Positions 42,041-53,689 of a DNA stretch of 64,000 nucleotides are shown here, one piece after another. This stretch comes from Sclerotiophoma versabilis. Lineage: Eukaryota; Ascomycota; Dothideomycetes; Pleosporales; Didymellaceae. The stretch's first letter is position 1, and each line of letters opens with the position of its first letter. Made by a program: the position numbers and the translations under genes. The notes under the pieces are model-generated. The model made no database searches and was not told the origin of the DNA. It saw only the letters and a list, made by a program, of their open reading frames with translations. The DNA lies in NCBI GenBank assembly GCA_012274445.1, contig JAAROD010000093.1:806001-870000 (forward strand). The letters are read 5' to 3'.

Positions 42041-45000
42041 GTTTTGGAAATACTCCCGACTTTTAGCAATCACCTTGGAACGGATTCCTCACTGAACGGT
42101 CACACCGTGGATAAGGAGAATATTGAGACTGTGCAATGCCCTCGTACATATCTCAAGGATAAAGCGGGCGACGGGCAAGCGGGATCGATGCACGTGATCG
42201 TGGCGACGTGCATTCACCGGGCTGCGATTGGTGCTCAATCCTGGCCGAAGTGCCAATGAGCTGTCGTACAGCATAACAGTACGTGGCTCGAATCATGATC
42301 GCTCTCAATGACAGGTCATGCAGGAATGCGACGTCATTCTAATAATATGCCTTGACCACCACTCCAGTCCTCCCACCGGGGTCCATACATCTAGTCACAC
42401 CGCTCGCACGAAGCCTTGTACGACTTACGCAAATGATGGTACGATTGATGGTAGGTCTGTAAAGATTGTGCCTGAAAGACCAGCTCAAAAGATTTATCAA
42501 TACTAGCGTTACCGATGAACCATGTCGGTTGAGATAAGTCCCGGTCAGAGCAAGACCGGGTCCTCAGCCAAGACAAGCACGCCATTGTCTGTACGCGCGG
42601 CGGCTGCACCTGCGGCCGCACCCCGCCAAACATCGAGCAACACCACAGCCTCTCTACGCTCCACACAAAAAAGGGAATACGGTATAAGCTAACGCCTCGT
42701 GTGCAAAATTAGACTCGAAGATGCAGGAGTACAAGACGTTGAAGGATCTTGTGTGGGGTTCTGGTGACTAACTGCTTTGACATGCATACCAAAGTATCTA
42801 CGCATATGCAGATGTCTATCTTGAATAACGTGTTTCGTTGCAAGTGAACTTTAGTAGCAGCTGCCCCATACCGCAGCGCTAGTGAATTGAGGAGTAGTTC
42901 CAACTGCTTCCTATATATGGCAGCTTGAGACCTCCACCGTCGACCATCACTTTGCTGAATACCTTCAGTCGCCATGGCAAAGACGAAGAAAAGCAAAACT
43001 GTCCCGGTCGTACGCCAACATGTGAACATTGGGGTTTAATGTAGGCATAAATAATGGTAAGAAGATCACTCTAGGAGTATACTTACAACTATACTGATAG
43101 GTAGTGGATAGAGGCTTTGTAGGGCTGATAGCAATGGAACATACTCAAGTGAAACCCTGGGCATTGTACCCCGCAGACAGGAACCGCGAAGTTTACGAAA
43201 AGGAAGAAGCACTCACAGGCGGTATTAAAAGTATAAAAAAGAGCTTAAGGGCGGCTGCTTATGTTGACAATGCTTAATGAAGGTATCATTCTACCACTGG
43301 AATGCTTCACACAATTCTTACAATCGTTCCCGGGGCTCTTTTTTGGATCGACATCCGCGGTAGCGGAAGGTATCTACTAGATAGCCGAGGTCTTGCGATA
43401 TGACTTGCGAGCACAAAGGGTTCGTTAATCGATGATGTTAAGCTTTTGCTCCTGAGTATATCCGCAGTAGTTACTGTAGTAAGACATGGTCTGGAGTGGA
43501 AGAAAGCGCTGAGTATTCTCTGCGTTGTAAACTTGGACTACATTAGAATAAAGAAGACGGCAAAAGAACTGGAGTGTCTGATGCATGCAATATGGACGCT
43601 ACTGAATAAGAGATTGGATGCGAATTGCATCAGTCCGGAATGTGAGAGTAGGCTTGGAGTATATTTCCCTCTCATTGCATGGCCTGGAAGCCGGAAGCGG
43701 CCGAGCACTATCAGTACTTAGGTTGTGATAGTCAGAGTTATTGTTTAATGCAAATGGTGATGCCATCCCTGCCGAGATTTTAGTCACTGTCGGCTTGTGC
43801 TTCCATTCGATCCGTCAGCATCCGTCGCTACTGGCATGTTTGTGATTGGTACCGTAAATGACGCGCAAAGACATTGTTGTAGGTACTGGGGTGGGATACG
43901 GGCCGTGCCTGAACGCTGAGTGAGAACAGACGTTGATCGACACTAACTCTTTTCGAACGGCCAGCTGTGGCCGGCTCTTTTAGGCTAGCGAGCGGCCAGC
44001 TGTACTGCCGCAGCACAGATCCTACTATCATCTCCGCCGCGGTAAGTTGCAGCGCAGTACTTTGTCACTTCTTGGAATTGCTTTTTGTCACACGGAACAC
44101 GTTTCCCTCATGAGCCGAGTACGTCGATATGTCAGGGGTGCAAGGATAAGCCTCTACACGCATGGAAAGGGGGATCTAGGGCGGACTCCTTTCATCGCAG
44201 CCTTGAGGACGTTGCGCTAGGCTCTATTCATCAGGTGAGATGGACAATTGGGCTGGTTTAATCGATCATGCCAGCGAGTTTGAGGTATCGAGTCGGGTTG
44301 TCGAGCCCATCCAGCAGTTGTATGTGCTTACGGACAGCTCGTCAAGTCAGTTAGACCCAACCTTTGCCGCCAGGTGTTCAGAAGCGGACGCGTGATGAAG
44401 AACCACTGGCGAGACGCCCACGAGTAGCCGCCAGCAGGAAAGGGCGGACGCCCATCTTGTGTGCAGCACAACCACATATAAGAACGCATCAGCAAGGGTT
44501 GCAAGACTGTGCATTGCCAGCGGTTGTTGGTGCAGGGCCAGGATTCGCAGTATTGTGAGGTCCAGCAGCCCAGCGAAGACAGTCCGAATGTGATACCAGA
44601 TGGCGACGCAGCGTGGGCACAAGCGAGCGAGCAGATAGTCAAGTCGTGGGTCAATGCCGAGGCGCGCATGCAAAACATCAGGACGAGGGGCACGAAGGAG
44701 ACTCGTGGTTAGAGCGGACGCTGTGGCTACCGTGTTTGGTGGGCATGGAGCGGTCAGCAGCCAGCGGCAGAGCCCAACCCCAGGCAGGAGCAGTAGAGCG
44801 AGACCGTCGCGGCGGTAATTTGAGCGGCGATAGAAGGATTGGCGCGGTCCAATCAAGCGTCTGTCGTGCGCCGCATCGGCGTAGTTGTACGGATGGAGGC
44901 TGTTCAGACGGGGAGGCGCCAGACGCGGTACCAGCCACTCATCAAGCACGTGCGGCTGTGGCAACAGATGGTAACACCGGCAGCGAGAGGTATGAGGGAC

Positions 45001-46135
45001 GTTAGTGGAGGAGACGAAGAGAAGTTTTGAAAGGGAGGAGAAAAAGAAAGAAGAGATGGAAGTAGACACTTTCCCCCTGTAACAACGCTCACTCGCTTGT
45101 GCCTCGCTGAATGTGAGAAATGTAGGAAAGGCCACTGACATGCAGCTGTAGGGCGGGCTGGACACGAGTTCTAGGGGCAACTGCGGAAAGAGCAGGGAGC
45201 AGCAAGCAATACAGCCGTGATGTGACACATCCAAAGCACCTAAGATCGATCACAAAAGGAGATACTTCTTTGTCTCTACCAACTCGTAGCTTAAAATAAA
45301 ATTCGACAGCTCGAGACTGGGATCAATCTCGGTGACTTTGCCATGACGATCGGCATTGACAACTTGCTAGATCGAGGCATGACCAGCGGTACTCTCACAA
45401 AGCTTGATCGATACCTTGTAGACAAGGCGAACTGGTTGGTTGCCTCCCTTTATCAAGACTTGGTTAATGACCGCGTAGCCAATATCTACAGACTCAGAGC
45501 AGAAGATGAAGGCCGAAAAGACCGAGGCGGGTTATTAGGCGCTGATTGAAGAAGGAAGACATGCCAGCGCAACATTCGTTGTACGATATCTTTCGCCAGG
45601 CTCCTATACCAACAGGCCCTGACGAACAGATCCCATCTTCACAGAACAGATTCGAGATGAGGTCATTCACCTTTGCCATCTTCTCGTGACCATTAGTCGA
45701 GATCATTCGTGGCTCTTTTCCATTGGCTGATACGCAATTGCAGCCGTAATGATGAATCTGAGTTTTCCGTAGTCCCTAGCGTCATTTCGATCTACACATC
45801 CTTCAGTCTCGTGGAACTGGCTGTGCACAGAGATCTCATGCTGCAGCTATCTCACCAATCACGCATTAGGAAGGCGGCGGCTGCTTGCTTGATGACTCAT
45901 TTCGTAAGAGCATTGATGAAGTACAACTCACTCTGACGTAAAAGATCGGTTTCCGATCGAAAACAGAAAGATGCTCCAAATACAATATTTAAAAGCGACT
46001 GGTCTTGCCTGCTGAAGAGTACCAGTGGGCGAGCCGTGAAAGTCTGTCAAGAAAAACAGCCCTAGCCGTTCTTAAATGCTATGGAGTGCCTTGTGTGCAT
46101 AGGTCAAGTTAGAGCATCTCCTACAACAGCACATA
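42041..46135. other. 4.1 kb gene-poor region
   Basis: No confident gene. A TATA element (CTATATATGG, about 42911) precedes an ATG in a strong context (CGCCATGG, 42974) that opens a 21-codon basic frame MAKTKKSKTVPVVRQHVNIG, possibly a tiny gene or first exon. A 295-codon Leu-rich minus-strand frame at 44347-45234 overlaps open frames in other phases and looks like the antisense of degenerate repeat DNA. A 68-codon ATG frame at 45343-45549 is helical but unsupported. Confidence 0.4.
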
Positions 46136-46675
46136 TCAGTCAAACCACACGGGAAATATAAGCCCATGATCACTAACCGGAAGTTCCAATCTAGTCTTCC
46201 GCAGGAGGAGTCGTTTGTACAAAGTGGTAGACTTGCCAGACCTTGACACAGTCCCAGGTTCGAATTCTTGTTCGATGTTACCTGGATGCGACTTTCCGTG
46301 ACAGCAGTCGCTCAGCGTTATTACTTCCATATATGAAGTAATCGAGATTGTGCTGATATACCGCTCGTCTCGGATCCAAGTAGCGAGCGCCTCGAGTTGG
46401 AAATACTCGGCTTCACAGATCAAGCTCGCATATAGAGACAGATCAAAGCCGTTCGTTCGAGTCCAGAAAATGGGAGGCACGGGGCTTCGGAAGAAGTCCA
46501 GAATGTGTTCGAATAGAAGCGGGTTCCGATCGACGAAAGGTACCCCATTAACGTGACCAGTATTGTCAGCCCACTGGCTCGAGAGCATTGCTTTCAAAAA
46601 CGGTGACTGTTCGAGCGTGGACTTCAGTGTCGTAAATGAGCGGCCGCCCACGTTGACAGTGAATGGTTCGGTCAT
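46136..46675 (-). CDS. BTB/POZ (T1/KCTD-like) domain protein (179 aa)
   Basis: Single exon. Residues 3-100 form a BTB domain: FTVNVGGRSFTTLKSTLEQS, PFLKAMLSSQW, FVDRNPLLFEHILDFFRSPV, LICEAEYFQLEALATWIRDE. The N-V-G-G-R-x-F opening is that of the potassium-channel tetramerisation/KCTD type rather than the MATH-BTB type. A short unrelated C-terminal region follows. A likely role is oligomerisation or as a Cullin-3 adaptor. It is one of three BTB genes within 6.5 kb. Confidence 0.82.
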   Translation of the reverse strand: MTEPFTVNVGGRSFTTLKSTLEQSPFLKAMLSSQWADNTGHVNGVPFVDRNPLLFEHILDFFRSPVPPIFWTRTNGFDLSLYASLICEAEYFQLEALATWIRDERYISTISITSYMEVITLSDCCHGKSHPGNIEQEFEPGTVSRSGKSTTLYKRLLLRKTRLELPVSDHGLIFPVWFD

Positions 46676-47267
46676 TGATGTTGCTGTACCCGAATAGAGG
46701 AGAAGGATCGTGGAGAAAGGTTGTGAGGCTGCGGGTCGGTTTCACTCGGAATAAGGGCGCTTGGCTTGACTTTGCTCGAGAAGGTACCGTCTAATACCAA
46801 TGAGTGGTTTGAGATCAGGTAAGACAGTGCTTACAGATCAGAGTAGAACAACCCATGAACTTTTAGTCGTTTGTTTGTATAATGACATTGAACTATTAGG
46901 TTGGCGTGCCAACCCCAGTTGTTTTGCCCTCTTTCATGCTAGCCTTAGATCGACCCCACGACTACCCCTGCACTTTCCCTTTAGAGCCGTCTTGACCCGC
47001 AACATCCGCTGCCGCGCCGAACCTCTCTTCTCTTGCGCCTGCGCGGCATAGCACGTCTGAAAATCATGACCTGCTCGGCTAGAACTGTACACTGTCTAAC
47101 GCTGATTCCGGTCCGGATACAGAGCGCGTCCAGGCCATTGAAAAGCTCCCAGGTCATCTGTATTGGTAGTCATGGGCACAAGAGGTGACAACTTCAGAGG
47201 GACGGCTTGCTAAGTGGAATACCACAGCTTTGTGATGTTATAGCATAATAGTCTACTCGAGCATACA
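46676..47267. other. Intergenic region
   Basis: No supported gene; promoter region of the BTB gene and 3' flank of the DUF7924 gene. Confidence 0.3.
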
Positions 47268-48653
47268 TCAGGACAACGCTTGCAGATGTCCTACAATGCG
47301 CTGCAGGCTTGCTGTGATCTCGTTCCTGTACTGGTCACCACCCCACTGTATGATGCGCGCCAGCGCGACAACAAATTCCGTGCAATCACGATCCAGGGTT
47401 GTCCTCCAAGCTCGATGCACCGTCATATGGTACTGACTATCTACGATGTAATGAATGCCAAGTTGATGAAGTGGTCCTTCGGTCGAGATGCTGAAGATGA
47501 TACCCGCAAGCGGAAAGTCAGGCTCCAGGTCTTGCAGTGCTCTCAGAATGTTGATCGCACACGCCCCACCTACCGCAGCCTGGTTCTCGGCGCCCATCAT
47601 GTTCCCACTTGTTGCCAAGCCTTTTGCTTCGACCAGGAGGAACGGGAAATGGAGACCGTGCTGTACAAGTTGCGGCTCACTCAGGAGCTCTGCCTTGTCC
47701 TGCCACTCCCCGAGCAGCACTTGGTGTACCTCGCTGAAAGAACGTCGGGCAAGTCCAACAACAATGTCCGGCTTCGGAGTTGTCAGTGGATTGCTTAGAT
47801 CAGGGTCTTCGATTGAAGATACCGCGGTCGTCTCGCTTGTCTCAGTTGCAGTTTCGCTACGTTCCGTCGGAGTGAAACGTCCAGTAAGATTGAAGCTGGT
47901 CGGTGCCATTGCTGGGATATCAGCTGTCACACGCAGTCGAGGCGTAGATGACAAAAGATCGCGGAGTGTTGGTGGGCGAGGCTTCAGCTCTGTTCGCCAC
48001 GGCTTGTCCGATGCACTCGTCGCAAGCGTACGCTGACCAAACAGCTTGACGAGTGGCCTGAACACACCCTCGAGCAGCGCGCTCTTCCATTCAGCCTCGC
48101 CTTTGGCATCCCTTGCTAGTTCCTTGCACCGATCTAGATAGTCGCTGGCGGTGTCTCTCACTTGTCCTTTCAGCTCGACAGGGACGCCGCTGAGCTCCCT
48201 AGCGTTGTCGTACGCATCCCCAATGATGCGTCGGCAGAGCTCGTCGACGTCTGTGGGCGGGCCCATCTGATCGATGTAGACGTTCGCGCCCGCCATGCTG
48301 ATCTTTCGATATTCAGGGCTTCTCTTCGTTGGACTGCTCGAACGTGCCCGTACGGAAGCCTTGTGGGCGCGCCGCTGACGCACGCTTGCACTGTCTGACA
48401 TATTGCCGCTGCCAGCCACCTTGTCTACCCAACGGCAGACGTATTGTGCACTTATGCACCGTTGCGGTGGTTGTTCTTCTTGATGTTCTTGTTCGTTATC
48501 GACAGCGTTCGACTCGGGTGTGTGGGGCGCGCGAAGTGAACTTGGGCAGCGTTGCGAGACTCTTGAGGAACGGCTTGTGCGACGACGTTTCTGTGGTATT
48601 GCTCGGCTTTCGTAAAGGGTCGCGGTATCCGGCGGAGAAAGTTGGCGCTTCAT
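47268..48653 (-). CDS. DUF7924 / PD-(D/E)XK nuclease-like protein (461 aa)
   Basis: This is a single long frame. Residues 1-115 are disordered, rich in Ser/Arg/Pro with probable NLS (QKRRRTSRSSR). The C-terminal half carries the nuclease-like core: PKPDIVVGL (Asp296), FPFLLVEAKG (Glu342, Lys344) and ENQAAVGGACAINIL (Gln358). That is the D...E-x-K...Q order of PD-(D/E)XK superfamily members, as assigned to the fungal DUF7924 group. The family is large and lineage-expanded in filamentous ascomycetes and usually of unknown function. The key residues appear intact, so activity is possible. Between are helices KSALLEGVFRPLVKLFGQ. Confidence 0.8.
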   Translation of the reverse strand: MKRQLSPPDTATLYESRAIPQKRRRTSRSSRVSQRCPSSLRAPHTPESNAVDNEQEHQEEQPPQRCISAQYVCRWVDKVAGSGNMSDSASVRQRRAHKASVRARSSSPTKRSPEYRKISMAGANVYIDQMGPPTDVDELCRRIIGDAYDNARELSGVPVELKGQVRDTASDYLDRCKELARDAKGEAEWKSALLEGVFRPLVKLFGQRTLATSASDKPWRTELKPRPPTLRDLLSSTPRLRVTADIPAMAPTSFNLTGRFTPTERSETATETSETTAVSSIEDPDLSNPLTTPKPDIVVGLARRSFSEVHQVLLGEWQDKAELLSEPQLVQHGLHFPFLLVEAKGLATSGNMMGAENQAAVGGACAINILRALQDLEPDFPLAGIIFSISTEGPLHQLGIHYIVDSQYHMTVHRAWRTTLDRDCTEFVVALARIIQWGGDQYRNEITASLQRIVGHLQALS

Positions 48654-50091
48654 CGCAGACTGTTTCGCTCTTTGGATGTTGGTATTTGGGTGCTTACTCG
48701 CTCGTTGCTGGGGCCGCCGGTCAAAAGATCATCCTGGCCGGTTTCTGGGAACACTAAATTGCACCGGCTACATCGCTGCTACAAGTGGTTGTTGCATGCT
48801 TGCCACTTCATCTTGTGTTGCATGCGCAGGCATGCGAGATTATAACTGAGACGACGTCGTATGATGCATGGATCTGGTGTTGATGTTGATGCTGGTGTTC
48901 ACCAAAACAATTGGGCAAACCTCGGCATCCCGTGGCACAGCTACCGAAAGTGGCGTCGCCTCGCAAGCTACTACTCAAGTATGGCGGCAGGGAACACTCC
49001 CTACTCCAAAAATAATCACCACGTCCTTCCCAATATTGCATGTTTATACTTTCCAGAGCCTCTATTCAGCCCTTGACATCGTTTGCTCTACAGGACCAGT
49101 TTGACTTTGGGATCTTTCTCTTCGTTGCGTTGCTTTTGATGCAAGACCGTCCTTTAATCTGCCCAAGGGAGTTGATCTGTAAGCTGCTTTTGAAGGCGCC
49201 AGTACCACAACTTTCCCTAGAGACACATGCCCAACCGGACTCAACCCTGAATCCAGTTCACAGGGACCGTGCACGCGAAATTGCAGGTTTCACTCATTCC
49301 AACCTCATTGTTCATTTTGGAGTTGATTGTTACCTGGATACCGTGCTGTCGCGTGCGAAAGCGCTTGATGCGACATGGCGGAGGTACGCAGGGTCGATTG
49401 CAGAGCCCAGGCTACACGCTGGAGGAACAGTAGACAAGATGGATTGTGGGCGGCGCGAAAGTGCTGGAGAGTGATGGCGGCACGGGCAACGTCACCATGC
49501 GCCTTGCGACGGTAGCGCGCGCACGCACCTGCTCCTCGCATGACGTTCAATGCGATGATTGTACCTGTCATAGCCTACGTGGTATGATCACGCTCAAGGG
49601 CTTGTTATGATATGATGATGGCTAAAGTTACTCCACAGACAATCAAGCATAATCAACAGCGGGAGCATCAGGAGTACCGGTAGCGTTCGATATCATACTA
49701 CAAGCCTCACGTAAGCGATGCGATCAGGCGTAAGCAACTTGACTGAAGCAGATTATTGCAGTGTAACAGTATACCTACAATAGCGCCATTGTATTGTTGA
49801 GATATCTTGTGCGCATCGTTACATGCCGTGAAATTGGACGACGACATTGATAGAGTCCTGTCGAAGTTCTGATTGGGCAGACGCACTTTCTGGAATGAAT
49901 AACGAGAATGCAAACCTCGATACCCTTTTAACTGGTGTGAGACTGGCCGTTTTGGTTCAGTCGTAATGATCGCGCAGAGCACCAAACTCATCCCCACCAA
50001 CATCAATCTCTGAAGTATGTTGTAAGTCCCTCCTGGGACGTCGTCCTTTTAATAAAGATCGCTCTGGCCTCTACAACAGACCAGTAGGGCG
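48654..50091. other. 1.4 kb region without a supported gene
   Basis: Short frames only, the longest 144 codons at 49040-49474 (ATG-started, no domain recognised). No repeat or RNA gene recognised. Confidence 0.35.
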
Positions 50092-50969
50092 ATGTCGGAG
50101 ACCACAGCCGGACAGCAACTATGCTTGGAGCCTGATCCCGATGGAGATGTCGTGTTGAGATACTCACAGCTCGAACTTGACACGTGTGTCTCCCTACGTG
50201 TTTCTAGTAAAGTCCTGCGTCTCGCATCCCCAGTATTTGTAAATATGCTCAGTCCTTCTTTCAAGGAAGGGCATGAGTTGCTTAACGATCATCGTGTTGT
50301 CATCGAGCTTGAGGATGACGATCCTTTCGTTGATGGTACTCATTATGAACATTCTCCACTACCAAGCCGACAGTGGAGAAGATACGGTCGACGCTGAGAA
50401 GCTGGCGCGCCTCACAATCCATTGCGACAAATACGATTGCACTAAAGCATTAAGCCCGTGGGCTGCTAGATGGTTCACGAAGTTGGAGGAAAGCACATCA
50501 CTCCGTCCACAGTATGGCTTCCAACTTCTGGCTGCTTACTTGTTCAACGGTCCGAGCAATTTCCTGAAGGTTTCCAAAGCGGCGATGTCCGCGCTCGATC
50601 CTAGCTGCCCTGCGCAGTGGCCACAAGAGGACATACTCGCGTTACTTCCTGAGAGCATGTCGAGTAAGTAGAGCTCCATACACTCTTGAATAACTTGTTA
50701 ATTGACATCTCGTAGGTGCTGTCACGGAGAAAATAGAGAGTGTTCTTGATTTGATGGAGGATGGGCTACAAAACGCTGAGTCCCGAGTTCGCGAGTTTCA
50801 TAGATGCTATGAAATGGCGCATCTCCTCTGTGTCTCGTGTGGCAGAGCGCTGCCCGAAGGGGCCAAAAAGTGTCACCCATGCCGCAATGCCAGCTTGCTT
50901 CGGAGGTACTGTACAGAGGAGACAAGAATCGCTGAATATTCTGCGGTGCTTCGAAAGGTCGAGCTATAG
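50092..50969 (+). pseudogene. BTB-domain protein gene with a single frameshift
   Basis: Exons are 50092-50663 and 50716-50969 (52 bp intron, GTAAGT). The BTB fold is plain: GDVVLRYSQLELDTCVSLRV, SSKVLRLASPVFVNMLSPSF, ELEDDDPF in frame 1. It then continues in the next frame as LMVLIMNILHYQADS and KLARLTIHCDKYDCTKALSP, and after the intron as VTEKIESVLDLMEDGLQN, with a C-terminal zinc-ribbon-like pair LCVSCGRALP and KKCHPCRN. The break is at about 50328-50335, where two bases seem missing or one added. A GT-AG intron there would be under 40 bp and would delete conserved residues. Either a young pseudogene or an assembly error. Confidence 0.78.
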
Positions 50970-51979
50970 CCGACCAGGGTACCGTTTGGGCGGACTTCTA
51001 CTGTCGACATCGCCTTCCGTTTTGCTTGTGCCAAAGCGGATCTTAAGCACAACTGTGCAGCTGGTAAAGGCTGTCCATTGACTGTTGTAGTTGAGTCGCT
51101 CCTAAGCAAAATCAGCCAGATACAGGGAAGTGTTGAAGGATTTTGTTTACTATGTGTCAGACACGTCGAAGGTTGGAGACATGATACAAAATGCTTTTAC
51201 GAAAGTTAGACACTAATTAAGTCAACTCTGACATTGCTTCCGTAGCTGCTTGGTTTGTTGTGCTTTTGCGATTATCGTGGACGTGTGCATCGCAATACGT
51301 TTGCAGATCCCTGCTGGGGCAGTACCGGTAGGTGAGCAATCCGTGTTGATCGGCGGTTGGCTGAACGACAGCCGCCACGACTTTCCACCCCACTGATCGA
51401 CATACAGACCTACACCTTCCCTCGTCGATTCTGTACGAACCTCAACCGTCCACAAATCCTATGCATGTATACTCACAATCGCATTATCACCGCCATCTGC
51501 ATATTGATCACAAGGCGCATCCGTTCACAACATGAGGTATATGCAATTTATCTGAGGACTCCTTTCGAGCAATTGCTAATGTGATTGCGCAGTTCTTCAA
51601 ATTCGCCTGGTATGCGCTTGCTCAAGCTTTGCTGGTCCTCCCTGGTATCTCTCAGCTGATCACTGTTAGTCATTTCATCACCAATAAACAACGGCACGGT
51701 CACAGTGCAATTAGCTCCACATACCGTGTCTAATATTTCCAGTGGCTTCGGAGGTTTTGCAGGGCGAACTGTGGAGGAATACCAAACCATCTCTGCCCAA
51801 GAAGAATGTGCCGACTTCAGTCTCGAGGAACTCAGGCTGGTAGATTACAAAGAAGGGCATGCGGCTTCACTCGGACAGAGAGATGATCATCTAACAAACT
51901 CTTTTGCTCAGTCCTCGCAAACGTGGCGGCGAACCAAAGACAAAAAGCACAGCAGCCACCTTGCCCTGTATGCATCCCG
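50970..51979. other. 1 kb region between two BTB genes
   Basis: No supported gene. An upstream first exon of the 51980 gene could lie here (a frame open from 51923 has no ATG before 51980). Confidence 0.35.
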
Positions 51980-52675
51980 ATGATCCTACTCATAGATCGC
52001 GCTATTAACCTGAACAGTCTAATTGGACCTGCAATTGAAATCCAAGTTGGCACAGCAACCCCTGTGCATGGTCCGGCAAACCATTCCGTGAGCTGGTCCC
52101 TACCTAAGCGCCTGATCTCGCACCACTCGCCTTTCCTTGAGGCTGCTTGCAATCGGAATTTTAAGGAACTCCACGAAAACCTGATCAGGCTCCCGAAGGA
52201 CGACCCTGCTGTGTTTGCGCTTTTCGTTGAGTGGCTATACTATGGGGACTACTCCATCGAACCAACATCGTTACCCTCACGCGTCGGAAAGCAAAGTGTC
52301 AGCATCGACGCTGAATGCTGGGTTCTTGGCGATAAGCTTTTGTGTACCGACTTCAAAGACTATGCTATAAGGCGTCTCTACAAGCAACACACAAACACAT
52401 TCTTCAGCAGATCTATAGCAACGCACGATGTGCAGTTTGCGTGTGACAACAGCGCTAAAGCCTCGAAACTGAGGCAACTGTACGTGGATTTGGCTGCTAC
52501 AAACTTCGGATCACAAGATCGTGTTCAAGGAACCGTGGAGGAATGGGATATACTTCTTTTGAACCAACCAGATTTGAGGAAGCTACTCTTGCAAAGTTTG
52601 CGTCTAGACGCTGACAAGCGGAACTTTGTCAAAAGCGAAGAGCACTATCTGGAAGATATTGATGTTTCTCTTTAA
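51980..52675 (+). CDS. BTB/POZ domain protein (231 aa)
   Basis: The first ATG of the open frame is 51980. The BTB domain covers residues 5-110: LIGPAIEIQVGTATPVHGPA, KRLISHHSPFLEAACNRNFK, LIRLPKDDPAVFALFVEWLY, followed by the BACK-like helix ECWVLGDKLLCTDFKDYAIR. The C-terminal part (LRQLYVDLAATNF, LRKLLLQSLRLDADKRNF) fits the widespread fungal BTB family with a short helical tail. Probably a Cullin-3 adaptor or homodimeric scaffold. A GTG codon 57 bp upstream continues the frame, so an earlier exon is possible. Confidence 0.8.
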   Translation: MILLIDRAINLNSLIGPAIEIQVGTATPVHGPANHSVSWSLPKRLISHHSPFLEAACNRNFKELHENLIRLPKDDPAVFALFVEWLYYGDYSIEPTSLPSRVGKQSVSIDAECWVLGDKLLCTDFKDYAIRRLYKQHTNTFFSRSIATHDVQFACDNSAKASKLRQLYVDLAATNFGSQDRVQGTVEEWDILLLNQPDLRKLLLQSLRLDADKRNFVKSEEHYLEDIDVSL

Positions 52676-53152
52676 TCTCATGATGGTCGTTATTCTCAAG
52701 TCCGACTACACTGCTCCATGCACAACATATTTCTCACCTTTGATCTGAATTCTGACCACTCATACGTTGCACAGCGGAAAGCTGCATGTCGCGCGTCGCA
52801 TCGCAAAAAACACAGTAGGCATAGCGCTAGATTCGTTGTAAGATAGAAAAGCGTATTGGTGAGCTAGTGTAGGCTGAGGCATGCCAAGATGCCATGGTGC
52901 AGCATGCTAACTTAGGTCTCTTCGCAGGGATCACGTATCCGTATGCAAACGCCTACATGGACGTGATTTATAAGGTCCCGTGAATGCACTTCCTTGGTCG
53001 CGCTTCCAGCTCAGCTGCTAGATATTCGGAAGCACCCCCGAAGAGCTGAGTAAACAGGGGACTATCGTAAAACCTTTGGAAATCTGGAGAGCTGCAGCGC
53101 GTTCCGGGTGCTCTTGAAGTAATGATATCTCTCAGAGGGCCAGGAATCGCAC
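52676..53152. other. Intergenic region
   Basis: No clear gene on the plus strand. On the minus strand 52968-53219 there is an 83-codon frame with the protein-like end RFYDSPLFTQLFGGASEYLA. Confidence 0.3.
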
Positions 53153-53689
53153 ATGTCTGGGGTGATTCAGCGCCACGCGGGATTTTTTGTACAGCCGCAA
53201 AAGCATTACGGGCATTCATTTGATGAAGCTATTAATGTCCGGGACCAGAATGACAAAGGAAGCTGGGAGACATATTGCTCTCACTGTCGCAGGACAGCGC
53301 CTTATCCGTTGGCATGTGCACATCACATAGGCGATGACCCGTTCAAGGAAAAAGACAACGCTATCACAATTCAGAACTCGACATCACAGGTTATATGTGA
53401 ACTGATGAGATGCGACATCTCCAAGCCATTCGTCTGCCCTCGGGGTCAAAGTACAGCACCTGAAAGAGTGTCGGAGGTTCCAGGGCCAAACCAGGCTGTG
53501 CACGGCAGGCTTTATGATCATGAATCCGAACTGAAAGTGGTGCAATGGAAGCATCACGCGTCTGGCAGGAAACTTGATCGTATTTCCGGAGCGGCAACGC
53601 AAAGAGTGGTCGATCCGAATATCGATTTCGCACTGCTCGGGGATCCTAGTGCAGACGACCTCCACAGGGATTCATTACTAGCGAGGTAG
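53153..53689 (+). CDS. Doubtful hypothetical protein (178 aa); strand uncertain
   Basis: An ATG-started frame with a Cys/His segment YCSHCRRTAPYPLACAHH. However the minus strand of 53391-53651 is also open after a CTGCACTAG acceptor and reads as a convincing protein (SDRPLFALPLRKYDQVSCQ, LALEPPTLFQVLYFDPEGRR, MAWRCRISSVH). The two cannot both be ordinary genes. The minus reading may be a remnant exon of a gene continuing to 52968. I cannot decide from sequence alone. Confidence 0.3.
   Translation: MSGVIQRHAGFFVQPQKHYGHSFDEAINVRDQNDKGSWETYCSHCRRTAPYPLACAHHIGDDPFKEKDNAITIQNSTSQVICELMRCDISKPFVCPRGQSTAPERVSEVPGPNQAVHGRLYDHESELKVVQWKHHASGRKLDRISGAATQRVVDPNIDFALLGDPSADDLHRDSLLAR

Noticed and set aside
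44347..45234. A 295-codon Leu-rich frame on the minus strand
   Set aside because: Other phases and the opposite strand are also open over the same bases, the text is Leu/Arg/Ala-biased with no domain, and it looks like the antisense of G+A-rich degenerate repeat DNA.
46255..46275. GGTTCGAATTC resembling a tRNA B box
   Set aside because: It lies inside the BTB coding exon, and no A box, acceptor stem or cloverleaf can be formed around it.
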